DNA of 64,000 bases. Source: Prochlorococcus sp. MIT 1341. Its GTDB lineage: Bacteria > Cyanobacteriota > Cyanobacteriia > PCC-6307 > Cyanobiaceae. Numbering within the stretch: position 1 is the stretch's first letter; each line of letters starts with the position of its first letter. The stretch covers positions 496,001 through 560,000 of the forward strand of contig NZ_CP139304.1 in assembly GCF_034092415.1 (NCBI RefSeq), given 5' to 3'. Below the pieces are notes generated by a model that saw nothing but the letters and a program-made list of their open reading frames with translations, was not told the DNA's origin and did not search any database. The translations under genes were made by a program, and so were the position numbers. Positions 32,410 through 41,175 of this stretch are shown here, one piece after another.

Positions 32410-33096
32410 GTGGCTTCGGCCCAGACAAACCGAGAAACCAACTTATGTCTTGGAGTAGACCCGTTTTGGAGTCCACTTGCAATGGTCCTCACTCAGGATT
32501 TGCTTCTGAGGAACTATTTTCGTGAAAGAATTGTTATCGGTAGAGAGCTTTTGCCAAAAACTGGGCCAGTTGTCTTAGCTCCCACTCATAGAGCACGTTG
32601 GGATGCACTTATGTTGCCAATGGCATCTGGTCGAAGAGTAACTGGTAGAGACTGTCGCTTCATGGTCACCATTACCGAAATGAAAGGTTTACAAGGGTGG
32701 TTCCTAAAAAGGCTGGGCTGTTTCCCAATAGATCAAAACAAACCTTCTTTGAAAAGCTTGCGCTATGCAATTGATTTGATGGCTAGCAGTCATCAACTAG
32801 TTTTATTCCCAGAAGGCCACATCAGACGCAGGAATGAGCAGATTTCTCTTCAACCTGGCCTAGCAAGGCTAGTTAAGATGGCCCAAAGTAAAGGGGTTCA
32901 AGTTCCTGTAGTTCCAATAGGCATTGGCTATAGCAATGCCATACCAAAGCTTTTTGGAAAGGCAGCGATCTGCTTCGGAGAAAAACTCCAATTAGAAAAT
33001 TCAAACAAAGAATCTGCGGTGTATTTCAACAAAGAATTATCTCGACGCATGCATGCAGCTGAACAAGCTGCCCTTAAAGCTGTTGGAAGAATCTAG
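32410..33096 (+). CDS. plsC: 1-acyl-sn-glycerol-3-phosphate acyltransferase
   Basis: A 228-residue lysophosphatidic acid acyltransferase of the PlsC family, making phosphatidic acid. The catalytic HX4D motif is seen in PTHRARWDALMLP near residue 58-63, and the substrate-binding motif is FPEGHIRRR. It starts with GTG at 32410; the first 25 residues are polar. The product is the substrate of CdsA, encoded 30 kb away in this window. A secreted-protein gene follows after 24 bases. Confidence 0.88.
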   Translation: MASAQTNRETNLCLGVDPFWSPLAMVLTQDLLLRNYFRERIVIGRELLPKTGPVVLAPTHRARWDALMLPMASGRRVTGRDCRFMVTITEMKGLQGWFLKRLGCFPIDQNKPSLKSLRYAIDLMASSHQLVLFPEGHIRRRNEQISLQPGLARLVKMAQSKGVQVPVVPIGIGYSNAIPKLFGKAAICFGEKLQLENSNKESAVYFNKELSRRMHAAEQAALKAVGRI

Positions 33097-33120
33097 AAAT
33101 CGCATAAAGTCTGGCTCATA

Positions 33121-33672
33121 TTGCTTAAACCATTAATGCGATATCGCATAAGGATTACCATTTTCGCCCTACTTACAGCACTAAGCTGCTCTTCTGCTTC
33201 CGTTGTTGCAGAGACTAATCCCTTGTCAAGCTCAAGAGTATTAGCCCAGAAAAGTGCTGGCTTTAATGCTGATGCAGTTGAATCCCTAATCAAAAAAGGA
33301 GACTCAGCTGCTTCTTCAGGCAAGTTAGAAGAAGCTAAGAAAAACTATGATCAAGCTAGATCTGCATCAAAACAACTACTCTCGTTCTATAGAGATCTAA
33401 GTGGGGCTTTTCGGGGGTTAGATGCACGTATACCGCGTGAAATGGATGCAAAAGGGAGAAGAGTTCTAGGCCTACTGGCTAAAACAAACCTTAGACTTGC
33501 GGCCCTTTTTCGTCGCCAAAACCAACCTGAAATTGCTGTTCCAGTTTTAGTTGAAGTAGTAAGGCTTATGTCCCCAGCAAAACCAGAAGGACAAAAAGCT
33601 TATCAGCGTCTCTTAGAATTAGGGTTCGTTGAAACTCCTTATTCTTCAGCTGATAGGAAGTCCTTTAATTAG
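33121..33672 (+). CDS. Secreted protein with TPR-like helices
   Basis: A 183-residue protein with a signal peptide (hydrophobic stretch TIFALLTALSCSSASVVA). A Cys within it could mark a lipoprotein, but the lipobox is poor. A helical region, ADAVESLIKKGDSAASSGKLEEAKKNYDQA, resembles a single TPR hairpin. The frame opens with TTG at 33121; the in-frame ATG at 33136 (MRYRIRIT) is the likelier start. The function is unknown, and it precedes bolA by 56 bases. Confidence 0.7.
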   Translation: MLKPLMRYRIRITIFALLTALSCSSASVVAETNPLSSSRVLAQKSAGFNADAVESLIKKGDSAASSGKLEEAKKNYDQARSASKQLLSFYRDLSGAFRGLDARIPREMDAKGRRVLGLLAKTNLRLAALFRRQNQPEIAVPVLVEVVRLMSPAKPEGQKAYQRLLELGFVETPYSSADRKSFN

Positions 33673-33728
33673 TTAAAGAGTTTCAAACAATCTATCTAGA
33701 TCAATTAATTAAACCCACCACTTGAAAA

Positions 33729-33962
33729 ATGGTTACTCCAGAAGAAGTAAAGACTGCGATTCAACGTGTTTTACCCAAAGCACAAGTCACAATTGAAGAC
33801 CTTAGTGGTACTGGTGACCACCTACAGGTAAGTGTTATTTCATCAAAGTTCGATGGACTATCTAGGGTGCGTCAACACCAGCTAATTTATGAAGCCCTGA
33901 GTAATGAAATTGCCAGCGAAGCTATTCATGCTCTCGCATTAACCACTTCAGTACCCTCTTAA
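33729..33962 (+). CDS. bolA: BolA family protein
   Basis: A 77-residue BolA-like protein, with the family core VTIEDLSGTGDHLQVSVISSKFDGLSRVRQHQLIY and the conserved C-terminal HALALTTSVP with its His ligand. BolA proteins pair with monothiol glutaredoxins to bind a [2Fe-2S] cluster. The adjacent gene, 25 bases downstream, is exactly such a glutaredoxin, which strongly supports this role. Confidence 0.93.
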   Translation: MVTPEEVKTAIQRVLPKAQVTIEDLSGTGDHLQVSVISSKFDGLSRVRQHQLIYEALSNEIASEAIHALALTTSVPS

Positions 33963-33987
33963 TCAATTCTCTTTAAGGAAAATCGCT

Positions 33988-34311
33988 ATGGAATCAAATG
34001 CTACAAATCGAATCAAGGAACTTATCAACTCCAATCAGATAATGGTTTTCATGAAAGGTACAAAATTGATGCCCCAATGCGGTTTTTCCAACAATGTGGT
34101 GCAAATTCTAAATTCATTAGGAATGAGTTTCGAAACATTTGATGTGCTCTCTGATGATGAAATCCGCCAAGGGATCAAGGAATATTCAAATTGGCCAACC
34201 ATCCCTCAGGTATATGTGAAAGGAGAATTTCTTGGTGGTTCGGACATTTTGATAGAGATGTATAACTCTGGTGAACTTAAAGAAAAGTTAGAAATTGCGC
34301 TCGCCTCCTAA
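33988..34311 (+). CDS. grxD: Monothiol glutaredoxin, Grx4 type
   Basis: A 107-residue CGFS glutaredoxin: the active site is PQCGFSNNVV, and WPTIPQVYVKGEFLGGSDI carries the glutathione-binding TIPQ loop. It is a [2Fe-2S] carrier and partner of BolA. A ribosome-binding site, TTTAAGGA, sits upstream of the ATG. The pair bolA-grxD is a common cyanobacterial operon. Confidence 0.95.
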   Translation: MESNATNRIKELINSNQIMVFMKGTKLMPQCGFSNNVVQILNSLGMSFETFDVLSDDEIRQGIKEYSNWPTIPQVYVKGEFLGGSDILIEMYNSGELKEKLEIALAS

Positions 34312-34327
34312 AGGCTTCAGCAAATAC

Positions 34328-34600
34328 TCACCACTTTTTTTCCTTCTTGACAAACAAATTCCTCATGTCACCATCGACACCAACAAAACTTGAAGGGTCA
34401 AGAATCCAGCGATCAACTAGGCTCTCAAACTTCTCTTGTTCCCTAGGATTTAACTTCTCAGAACGCCTCAAAGCATGAATATATCCATCTGCATAAAGAC
34501 GAAGCTCCGATACGCTATGCCTTCGAGTGATCAACTCTTGGCAAGCATCACAAAGAGATTGGAAATGTCTAATCGAGTCAGGATGATTGAGAGATGTCAT
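34328..34600 (-). CDS. Conserved cyanobacterial protein (DUF6761-like)
   Basis: A 90-residue all-helical soluble protein with RHFQSLCDACQELITRRHSVSELRLYADGYIHALR, which resembles a small family found widely in cyanobacteria and catalogued as DUF6761. The function is unknown. It is convergent with grxD and divergent from the response regulator gene. Confidence 0.7.
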   Translation of the reverse strand: MTSLNHPDSIRHFQSLCDACQELITRRHSVSELRLYADGYIHALRRSEKLNPREQEKFESLVDRWILDPSSFVGVDGDMRNLFVKKEKKW

Positions 34601-34706
34601 GGTCTCAATTTAAATCAAACTAAGCCAACAAACCGTCATCTAATTTGGTTAGCTTAATAAGGCAATATTGTTGACAGTGATCTCCATCCCTAAAGAACTC
34701 CCATCA

Positions 34707-35441
34707 ATGGAGCACTCAACCACCTCACAATCTCAATCGTATCTAGTGCAGGAAGCGCCCCAAGACCCTGCAAAGGTACTTGTTGTGGAACCTCATCCAA
34801 CACTTAGAACAGTTTTAGTTCAGCGACTTAGGCAAGATGGTCATCTCACTGCTGCAGTAAGCACAACTGATGAAGCTATTGGGCTTTGCAGAGATCAAAC
34901 GCCTGATCTACTAGTTTCGGCGGAATTGATCGCAAAGAGTTCTGCATTACGACTAGCTCAGAAGATTGGCTGTCCACTAATTGTTCTCACCGCAAGAGCA
35001 GGGTCGGAAGCGCTGGTTGAATTGCTTGATCAAGGTGCTGATGACGTGATGAGAAAACCCTTTGGCCTTGAAGAACTAGCCGCACGCTGCAGAACCTTGC
35101 TAAAGAAAGGAAGAACAGGACTTCAAGAGCGCGTAACAGTTGGTCCTCTAGAGGTGCATCTATTACTTAGACAAGTCACTCTTAGAGAAAAGCCAGTTGA
35201 ATTAAGCCCACGAGAATTTGCACTACTATGTGCCTTATTAATGCCTCCAGGCATGGTGAGAAGTCGACAAGAACTTCTTCGAATGGCTTGGCCACCTTTT
35301 AGTGGAGGGCCTAGATCAGTAGATACACAGGTTTTAACCTTACGAAGAAAACTCGAGCAGGCAGGACTTGGTGAAGGAGGAGGAATTACAACCGTAAGAC
35401 AACAAGGTTATCGCTTTAGCCTTGATTCCTTAGGTTCATAA
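34707..35441 (+). CDS. OmpR-type response regulator with degenerate receiver
   Basis: A receiver domain (about residues 20-135) and a winged-helix DNA-binding domain (about 145-240, with SPREFALLCALLM and VDTQVLTLRRKLEQAGL). The receiver keeps the Thr (VLTAR) and Lys (RKPF). The usual N-terminal acidic pair is replaced in VVEPHP, and the phosphoacceptor Asp position falls on PDLLVSAEL, with no Asp. It probably acts without classical phosphorylation. The longest frame opens with TTG at 34668; ATG at 34707 (MEHSTTSQ) is preferred. No kinase gene is adjacent. Confidence 0.85.
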   Translation: MEHSTTSQSQSYLVQEAPQDPAKVLVVEPHPTLRTVLVQRLRQDGHLTAAVSTTDEAIGLCRDQTPDLLVSAELIAKSSALRLAQKIGCPLIVLTARAGSEALVELLDQGADDVMRKPFGLEELAARCRTLLKKGRTGLQERVTVGPLEVHLLLRQVTLREKPVELSPREFALLCALLMPPGMVRSRQELLRMAWPPFSGGPRSVDTQVLTLRRKLEQAGLGEGGGITTVRQQGYRFSLDSLGS

Positions 35442-35547
35442 CTAAAAGATTGCTAACCAAGTCAAATCGATTTTGATATAAATCACTCACCGAAATAATC
35501 TATATTTAAATCACTAAAAGTAATACTTAAAAAAATTTTTATTCTGT

Positions 35548-37089
35548 TTATGTTGGCAGGTTCCAAGCATTAATTCCAAGTTCAGAACCAATTCGATGAG
35601 CACACGCAAAACCACTAAAAGCTACAGCATTAAGGCCTTGGCCAGGAAAACAAGAATCACCAACACAAAAAAGATCTTTTACTCCAGTAGTATTAAAAGG
35701 CATTGGAAGAAGACCAGATAATTTTCGAGATGGTATAGGGCCATAGCTACCTTGATGTCGACCTAAAAAACGTCGATGACTTCGAGGGGAGCCAATCTCT
35801 TTGTGGACAATAGAATTTGTAATGCCAGGTAAAATCTTTTCCAATCTGGATATAAGAGTAGAAGCATCTTGTTGTTTCTTGGCTGAATAATCAGAAGGGC
35901 TTAGATCGGTCCAAAATTCCATTGAAGAAGGAGTAAAAGCATGAACTATGTGAGAGTTATCTGGAGCCAATTCTGAATCGAGTAAAGTTGGAATAGAAAC
36001 AAAAGCTACACCTTGTTCTGCATCCATTTCCTTCCAGGAGTCTAATAAAATATGATGGCATTGAAAATCATCAGGAATCAAGGATTTTTGGACACCCAAA
36101 TGAAGAGACAGGAAAGAAGAGGAAGGCTTATAGTTACGTCTCCAGGAGATCTCTGACTTTGGTATTTGCGATTCCTCAACTAAAGAATTTCGTACTTTTT
36201 CACCGCCAAAAGTATTCCATCTTGTGGCATTTGATACAATCTTTTTAGCATAAATAATCTCTCCGTCTGACAATTGAACACCTCGGGCTTTTTTGCCTTC
36301 GATTATTATCTTTTTCACCCTTGACTTATAGCGAATTTCACCTCCGTGAGCCCTTAAACCTTTAACTAGCTTTTCTGCGATCACTCCAACTCCTCCTTTT
36401 GGATAATTAATTCCTCCTGCATGACGATCAGAAAATACCATGCCCGCATTAATCATTGGTGTTCTATCAGCAGGCATTACAGACCAACAAAAGCATTCAA
36501 TATCTATAAATCTGAGAAGCACTTGATCCTTTATAAATCGTCTTGCAACATCTCCAACATTAACTGGCAACCATCTAGCTAGTCCAAGGCAAGCTAAAGG
36601 CGCTTTAAAGAAAACTTTTGCAAGGTACAATGGATCCTCAATAGATAAAAGAGGCATAGAGTCCAAACAATTAAAAACACTCCAACAAATTCCATAAAAC
36701 TTGCGAATCCCATCCTCCTCATGAGGAAATCTCTGAATAAGATTTGAAATAAATATTTCATAGTTTCTACTAACTTCCAATTCAAAACCTGAAGGAAGGT
36801 GGTAAACAAGTTGTGAAGGATCTGGAAAAGTTTCACATGCTTCATCAACAGCTGATAAAGCCCTTGTTAAAAGGTTTGTAAAGCCCTTTTCCCCAAAACC
36901 AAAAATCATCGAGGCTCCCACGTCAAACGTATAGCCATTACGAGAGAAGGAGCCTCCGCTACCACCAGGAATGGTATATCGCTCTAAAACTAAAACTTTT
37001 GCTCCTTTTGAAGCAAGCTGGGAAGCTGTAACAAGGCCACCAATACCAGAACCTATAACAACTGCATCAAGAAGATCATCTTTATTCAT
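35548..37089 (-). CDS. crtH: Carotenoid (prolycopene) isomerase CrtISO
   Basis: A 513-residue flavoprotein that converts poly-cis lycopene to all-trans lycopene. The FAD-binding dinucleotide motif VVIGSGIGGLVTASQL is at residues 10-25, and ERYTIPGGSGGSFSRNGYTFDVGASM is the family signature. The C-terminal FCVGDSCFPGQGLNAVAFSG binds FAD. The 12-base gap to upstream trmFO suggests co-transcription. Confidence 0.93.
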   Translation of the reverse strand: MNKDDLLDAVVIGSGIGGLVTASQLASKGAKVLVLERYTIPGGSGGSFSRNGYTFDVGASMIFGFGEKGFTNLLTRALSAVDEACETFPDPSQLVYHLPSGFELEVSRNYEIFISNLIQRFPHEEDGIRKFYGICWSVFNCLDSMPLLSIEDPLYLAKVFFKAPLACLGLARWLPVNVGDVARRFIKDQVLLRFIDIECFCWSVMPADRTPMINAGMVFSDRHAGGINYPKGGVGVIAEKLVKGLRAHGGEIRYKSRVKKIIIEGKKARGVQLSDGEIIYAKKIVSNATRWNTFGGEKVRNSLVEESQIPKSEISWRRNYKPSSSFLSLHLGVQKSLIPDDFQCHHILLDSWKEMDAEQGVAFVSIPTLLDSELAPDNSHIVHAFTPSSMEFWTDLSPSDYSAKKQQDASTLISRLEKILPGITNSIVHKEIGSPRSHRRFLGRHQGSYGPIPSRKLSGLLPMPFNTTGVKDLFCVGDSCFPGQGLNAVAFSGFACAHRIGSELGINAWNLPT

Positions 37090-37101
37090 AGGAAGAGGTC
37101 T

Positions 37102-38475
37102 TTAAAGAAATTCACAGCTAATCGCACCTTTTAATTCTGCTAATGCTCTATCACGATACGCGCCATACCGTTCCCGTTTATCTCTTATCCGCTTTGACAG
37201 TTTCGGTAAAAGACCAAAGTTTGCAGGCATAGGCTGAAATTCGCCTTTGGAGCGTTTAGCTCTTTCTGGACTTGTCACAAAAGCAATTAAAGCTCCAATC
37301 ATTGTTGTAGAAGGAAGAGAAATTGACTCAATGCCCTTCGCCAAGCGTGCTGCATTAGTACCTGCAAGCCATCCGCCAGCGACTGCAGCTGCATACCCTT
37401 CAGTACCAATTAATTGACCAGCAACCAAAAAATTAGGTTGTTCACTGAATTGCAAAGTTGGTTCTATCAACTTTGGAGAATTCAAAAAAGTATTCCTATG
37501 CATAACACCAAGACGAACGAATTCAGCATTTTGCAAACCAGGTATCTTGCGAAAAATCCTCTTCTGCTCTCCCCATTTGAGATTAGTTTGAAATCCAACC
37601 ATGTTCCAAAGCTGTCCTTCAAGATCTTCTTGACGCAGTTGAATAATTGAATAAGCCCGCTTAGCTCGCCGAAGATCACGATCATTAAAATCTCCCCAGC
37701 GAGGGTCCCAAATCCCAATGGGCTTTAAAGGTCCAAAACGCATTGTATCTTCGCCTCGACGAGCAAGTTGCTCAATAGGAAGGCATCCTTCAAAGAAACA
37801 AGCATTTGCTTGATCAAAGTCCTTTACTTCTGCCTGTTCCCCATTGACTAGCTCCTCACGGAACTCCAGGTATTGTTCTTTGTTCATTGGACAATTTATA
37901 TAATCTGCATCTCCCTTGTCATATCTGCTAGCACGAAAGGCTACGGAAAGATCTATTGATTCGCCTAAAACTATTGGGCTGGCAGCGTCATAAAAATGAC
38001 AATGAGAAATTCCAGTAAATTTTCTCAACTCCTCCGCAAGAGTTTCACTAGTCAATGGACCAGTTGCTAATACTGTGATCTCTTGAGGGTTTGGAAGGCT
38101 TACTTGTTCAGCCCTCTCAATTGTCACCAAAGGATGAGAGGCAAGTACGTCAGTAAGAGAAAAACTAAATTTTGATCGATCAACTGCCAATGCTCCGCCT
38201 GCAGGCACTGAATTTATATCTGCCTTCCCAATAACCAATGAATTCAATAATCGCAGCTCTTGATGAAGCAAACCTGCTGCACGATCACTACTTTTAGCTC
38301 CAAAGCTATTACTACATACCAACTCAGCAAATTCATTCGTATGGTGAGCTGGAGACCTCCTTAGAGGTCTCATCTCAACCAAAGTCACGGGAACACCTGC
38401 CTGAGCCACTTGCCAAGCAGCCTCGGTACCAGCCAAGCCAGCACCGATAACTCTTACAGAAGAGTAATTGCTCAA
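37102..38475 (-). CDS. trmFO: Methylenetetrahydrofolate--tRNA-(uracil-5-)-methyltransferase TrmFO
   Basis: A 457-residue folate/FAD-dependent enzyme that forms ribothymidine at tRNA position 54. The N-terminal FAD motif [17 protein letters not shown] and [25 protein letters not shown]-type block are diagnostic, and the C-terminal half contains [12 protein letters not shown]. It was formerly annotated Gid/TrmA-like. It starts at ATG 38475, 70 bases from psbY, all on the minus strand. Confidence 0.95.
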   Translation of the reverse strand: MSNYSSVRVIGAGLAGTEAAWQVAQAGVPVTLVEMRPLRRSPAHHTNEFAELVCSNSFGAKSSDRAAGLLHQELRLLNSLVIGKADINSVPAGGALAVDRSKFSFSLTDVLASHPLVTIERAEQVSLPNPQEITVLATGPLTSETLAEELRKFTGISHCHFYDAASPIVLGESIDLSVAFRASRYDKGDADYINCPMNKEQYLEFREELVNGEQAEVKDFDQANACFFEGCLPIEQLARRGEDTMRFGPLKPIGIWDPRWGDFNDRDLRRAKRAYSIIQLRQEDLEGQLWNMVGFQTNLKWGEQKRIFRKIPGLQNAEFVRLGVMHRNTFLNSPKLIEPTLQFSEQPNFLVAGQLIGTEGYAAAVAGGWLAGTNAARLAKGIESISLPSTTMIGALIAFVTSPERAKRSKGEFQPMPANFGLLPKLSKRIRDKRERYGAYRDRALAELKGAISCEFL

Positions 38476-38545
38476 TGTTCAAAAAAGAACAAATTAGTTA
38501 GCTATACAAGCCGTTCTTAGAGGGCAAATTGCCTGTTTAGCATGC

Positions 38546-38653
38546 TTAGTCCATACTCCTCCACTGGTCTTTTGCAGGTTCGGAGATGTTGAAAAGTACC
38601 CAACCAAGAGCAGCAAGAATCGGGAATGAAACGAGTATTAGCCGAAGCAGCAT
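38546..38653 (-). CDS. psbY: Photosystem II protein PsbY
   Basis: A 35-residue single-span protein. The pattern VSFPILAALGWVLFNI closely follows the PsbY membrane helix (P-x-L-A-A-x-G-W-x-x-F-N-I) seen in cyanobacteria. A longer frame opens at 38731, but the internal ATG at 38653 gives the usual PsbY length, and the upstream part lacks protein character. PsbY binds at the edge of photosystem II near cytochrome b559. Confidence 0.78.
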   Translation of the reverse strand: MLLRLILVSFPILAALGWVLFNISEPAKDQWRSMD

Positions 38654-38859
38654 GACAAGAAATTTGAATTTATTCGGGGATATTACGGACAAGGGGGCAG
38701 AACTGTCTCGAATTACGCAACAGTTGATCAAAAACTAAGCAATTGGAACATTTTAGAAATTTGCCAAAACTCTGATTTACTTGGAAAAACGAATGAAGTG
38801 CCTTGTCGTGATGCCCCGCGTGATAACTTCCATTTGTGCTAGTAAAGCACTAAAGGAAT

Positions 38860-38931
38860 GGGTCGCTAGCTCAGCGGTAGAGCATCCGGCTTTTAACCGG
38901 CTGGTCCTGAGTTCGAATCTCAGGCGACCCA
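38860..38931 (+). tRNA. trnK: tRNA-Lys(UUU)
   Basis: A 72-nt cloverleaf: acceptor GGGTCGC pairs with GCGACCC with discriminator A. The D arm is GCTCAGCGGTAGAGC, the anticodon loop CTTTTAA gives UUU, and the T loop is GTTCGAATC. No CCA is encoded. It marks the left border of the orphan-rich region. I saw no second copy of its 3' end. Confidence 0.96.
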
Positions 38932-38993
38932 TAAATTCTTTGGGTTACAAGATATGTTTCACGTCTTTCGACTTGAGGTATTGAGATAAGGCT

Positions 38994-39167
38994 ATGATTA
39001 ATTTGATATCTCAAATTCCTGCTCTTTACAGACCATTTAAAAAAATGCCTTTTGGGTTATCAAGAAAACAAATAATAAGTTGGGGACTACTCGCTACAGG
39101 TTTGAAGGTTGCATTTGGAGCATATTTGTTTAGCAAGCTTGGCTTACATCTTCCTTGGTCATTGTAA
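38994..39167 (+). CDS. Small membrane protein, 57 aa
   Basis: It starts MINLISQIPALYRPFKKM and carries one hydrophobic helix, WGLLATGLKVAFGAYLF, near residues 31-47. GAGATAAG precedes the ATG as a possible ribosome-binding site. The composition (basic, then membrane helix, then PWSL) is typical of real small cyanobacterial membrane proteins. I recognise no family. It directly follows tRNA-Lys. Confidence 0.55.
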   Translation: MINLISQIPALYRPFKKMPFGLSRKQIISWGLLATGLKVAFGAYLFSKLGLHLPWSL

Positions 39168-39212
39168 TAAGTACAAACAAAAAGAAATAATATTAAGGCA
39201 TAATGAATATTG

Positions 39213-39590
39213 TTAAACATATCTTCTTTTACCTTTAGATGTATATCTAAAGACACCACCCTTGGGTCCCAGATAAAGCATCTTCCCATTCATCTTAGAA
39301 CATCCGTATTTTTTCAACCTAGAACGATGGACATCCGCCTTCTCACGGAGTTCCTCCTCAGAGTCCCAAATAGTTGTCTTAATATCACGCTCAGGATCCG
39401 CCATAAGAAAATCAGAAATGCCCATCAGGAACCTCTCTCTGACAATATTTTTATTATTATTGAATTCATTATTCTCTCGTCTGGGTTGAAAAATACTGAG
39501 ACCTTTTCTCCTGATCAAAATATAAAATAAAGCAACTATAATTGCAACAATAAGCAAGATCATAAATTTTAAAGGTTTCACGAAAGTCAA
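39213..39590 (-). CDS. Membrane-anchored protein with C-terminal basic-adaptor-like motif
   Basis: 125 residues. An N-terminal membrane helix (MILLIVAIIVALFYILI) is followed by a polar middle and a compact basic end, GPKGGVFRYTSKGKRRYV. That end resembles the short basic adaptor repeat first noted in chlorella viruses (G-P-x-G-G-x-x-x-x-x-S-K-G-x-x-x-Y). The middle carries DSEEELREKADVHRSRLKKYG. The function is unknown. A plus-strand frame at the same place is judged a shadow. Confidence 0.65.
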   Translation of the reverse strand: MTFVKPLKFMILLIVAIIVALFYILIRRKGLSIFQPRRENNEFNNNKNIVRERFLMGISDFLMADPERDIKTTIWDSEEELREKADVHRSRLKKYGCSKMNGKMLYLGPKGGVFRYTSKGKRRYV

Positions 39591-39694
39591 TCTAGTCGCA
39601 TACGAATAAGAAAACTTTTGACTTTAATAAATGCAAAGCCGTCAGCCTGCTATGAGCTATAGTTAATAACTAAGACAATGAACTCAGGAGGAGA

Positions 39695-39946
39695 ATGTCG
39701 ACATCACTCCTATTACTAGTAATTTCTATAGGAGCAATTAGCCTATTTCTGACAATTAGACAAAAATTATTGAAGAAATATAATTATAAGAGGAAAAGAA
39801 CTCAAAGCATTAAGACATGGATGGAAATGAGTCCGGAAGAAAGGCAGACAACTGAAGAAGCACGCAAGCTCGCCTCTATCAAGAAGCGAAGAGAGCTCCT
39901 CAAAACCATAAGGAAAGAGTACAAAGCTCTCAAATCAACGCATTAA
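39695..39946 (+). CDS. Small membrane protein with basic tail, 83 aa
   Basis: A strong ribosome-binding site, AGGAGGAG, immediately precedes the ATG, good evidence of translation. A hydrophobic helix (LLLLVISIGAISLFLTI) is followed by a highly basic, helical cytoplasmic tail containing WMEMSPEERQTTEEARKLA. It resembles the small single-span proteins common in Prochlorococcus islands. No function can be named. Confidence 0.7.
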   Translation: MSTSLLLLVISIGAISLFLTIRQKLLKKYNYKRKRTQSIKTWMEMSPEERQTTEEARKLASIKKRRELLKTIRKEYKALKSTH

Positions 39947-39963
39947 GCGCTATGAAGTGCCAC

Positions 39964-40050
39964 CTATTCACTGGTTATCACATAAAACAAACCAATCAAG
40001 GATATTAAAAATACAATCAACAAGATAACTGTCAAAGGACTTGAATGCAT
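39964..40050 (-). CDS. Tiny membrane peptide, 28 aa
   Basis: It encodes MHSSPLTVILLIVFLISLIG and a short FYVITSE end: almost entirely one membrane helix. TAGAG precedes the ATG. An overlapping frame lacks such order. It may be a regulatory or photosystem-associated peptide, but no family is recognised. Confidence 0.42.
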   Translation of the reverse strand: MHSSPLTVILLIVFLISLIGLFYVITSE

Positions 40051-40467
40051 CTCTAGCCATAATTGTGTCAGGAAAAAAGAGTTCAAAGTGACAATATAAT
40101 CCTTATTATACTAAGAAGCCCACAAGACTTTAGATATATCTTCGAAATTATTTAACACCATATACAAAGGGGCCTTTTCTCAAAGCCTTTTCTCAAAGCC
40201 TTATCATCAGTTCCTAATAATAGATTTCAAACAACATTTTCACCCCTCTAAAATCTAATCCTTTACGTGTAAAATAAAAAAAGATAATTTCTATGGTAAA
40301 AATTTAGACAAAAGAGGCATCACACAGATTAGATCCATCAATCCATAGAAATAAAAGTGATGGAGAGGAAAGAGGCTTTATCAAAACTCTCGGGAAAGAA
40401 TAAAACCAACTTCTAACTAACCACAAATAGAAAAGACTCTTAGGCAAATGTTTCTGATTAAAGGTTT
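40051..40467. other. Intergenic region without a supportable gene
   Basis: 417 AT-rich bases between the 28-aa peptide and the next minus-strand ORF. I see only a 13-base tandem repeat (40173-40202) and poly-A stretches, with no ORF that I can defend. It may be decayed island sequence. Confidence 0.4.
40173..40202. repeat. 13-bp tandem repeat, 2.3 copies
   Basis: The unit CCTTTTCTCAAAG occurs twice exactly, followed by CCTT. It is too short to be an array and is probably a slippage product in non-coding sequence. Confidence 0.85.
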
Positions 40468-40659
40468 TCAGTCCTCTTCTTTCAAGTTATAAGATTGCTT
40501 CTCAACAGGAGGATTTCCCTCTATTAACCCGGAAAAAATACTAAGAATCCTTCCAAAAATTGGGACCCAAAAGTGTTCATAAAACAATTTCAATGGATTC
40601 TTTGTCGAGTCTTTTAATGGGTTATCCTTTGTTGATTTAGCCAAAATCAGTCCAAGCAA
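40468..40659 (-). CDS. Small orphan protein, 63 aa
   Basis: It starts with TTG (MLGLILAKSTKDN) and ends NPPVEKQSYNLKEED. The middle, FYEHFWVPIFGRILSIFSGLI, is amphipathic or membrane-associated. The composition is plausible for a real protein, but the non-ATG start and lack of a clear ribosome-binding site lower confidence. No family is recognised. Confidence 0.4.
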   Translation of the reverse strand: MLGLILAKSTKDNPLKDSTKNPLKLFYEHFWVPIFGRILSIFSGLIEGNPPVEKQSYNLKEED

Positions 40660-40768
40660 TGTTTTCTTAAAAATGCTAAGATGATAGATTAACCATCATT
40701 AAACAACCTAATCTTAATAGGAATTATTCTTAATGATTTGCTTAGAACCTCGAATAGCATAAAAATTA

Positions 40769-41113
40769 ATGGAATATCTTTTAAGAACTTTAATTTTAAT
40801 TTTTTATCTGCTCGGAGCTTCAACTAAGGCAGGTATTGATAAATTTACAACGTTAGACAAAGTGGGGCGTTGGGAGATAGAGCGAAAAATCGATTCTAAA
40901 ACACAAGAACCCCGTTGCAGAGCCTTTATACCAAATCATTATGCATGGTTTGGTGGCAGAATAAGGCTAAACAAAAAGGGGGAAGTAATAATTCCTAAGG
41001 AGCTCACTAAAACCTATTTACTGAATCAAGAGACAATTAAAGAAGTAAAAAAGTCTTTGCAAAGCTGCGAGAAAGGACTTATATATAAAATCGACATAAA
41101 GGAATTTGATTAG
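40769..41113 (+). CDS. Secreted orphan protein, 114 aa
   Basis: An N-terminal signal peptide (LLRTLILIFYLLGASTKA) is followed by a mature domain with two Cys (PRCRAF and LQSCEKG) that could form a disulfide. GRWEIERKIDSKTQEPRC reads like a beta-rich periplasmic fold. Small secreted proteins with this kind of W-E-x-x-x-x-x-D-x-x-x-x-x-x-C-R-A pattern are frequent in picocyanobacterial islands. No function is known to me. Confidence 0.65.
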   Translation: MEYLLRTLILIFYLLGASTKAGIDKFTTLDKVGRWEIERKIDSKTQEPRCRAFIPNHYAWFGGRIRLNKKGEVIIPKELTKTYLLNQETIKEVKKSLQSCEKGLIYKIDIKEFD

Positions 41114-41175
41114 GAACTCATATTCCGAACACTTAGTCTATTTAAATTAAACAAAAAATAAATCCTAAAGGTATA

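Noticed and set aside
39210-39530. Plus-strand frame opposite the basic-adaptor protein
   Set aside because: It is antisense to a better gene with a membrane helix and motif, and its composition is not protein-like.
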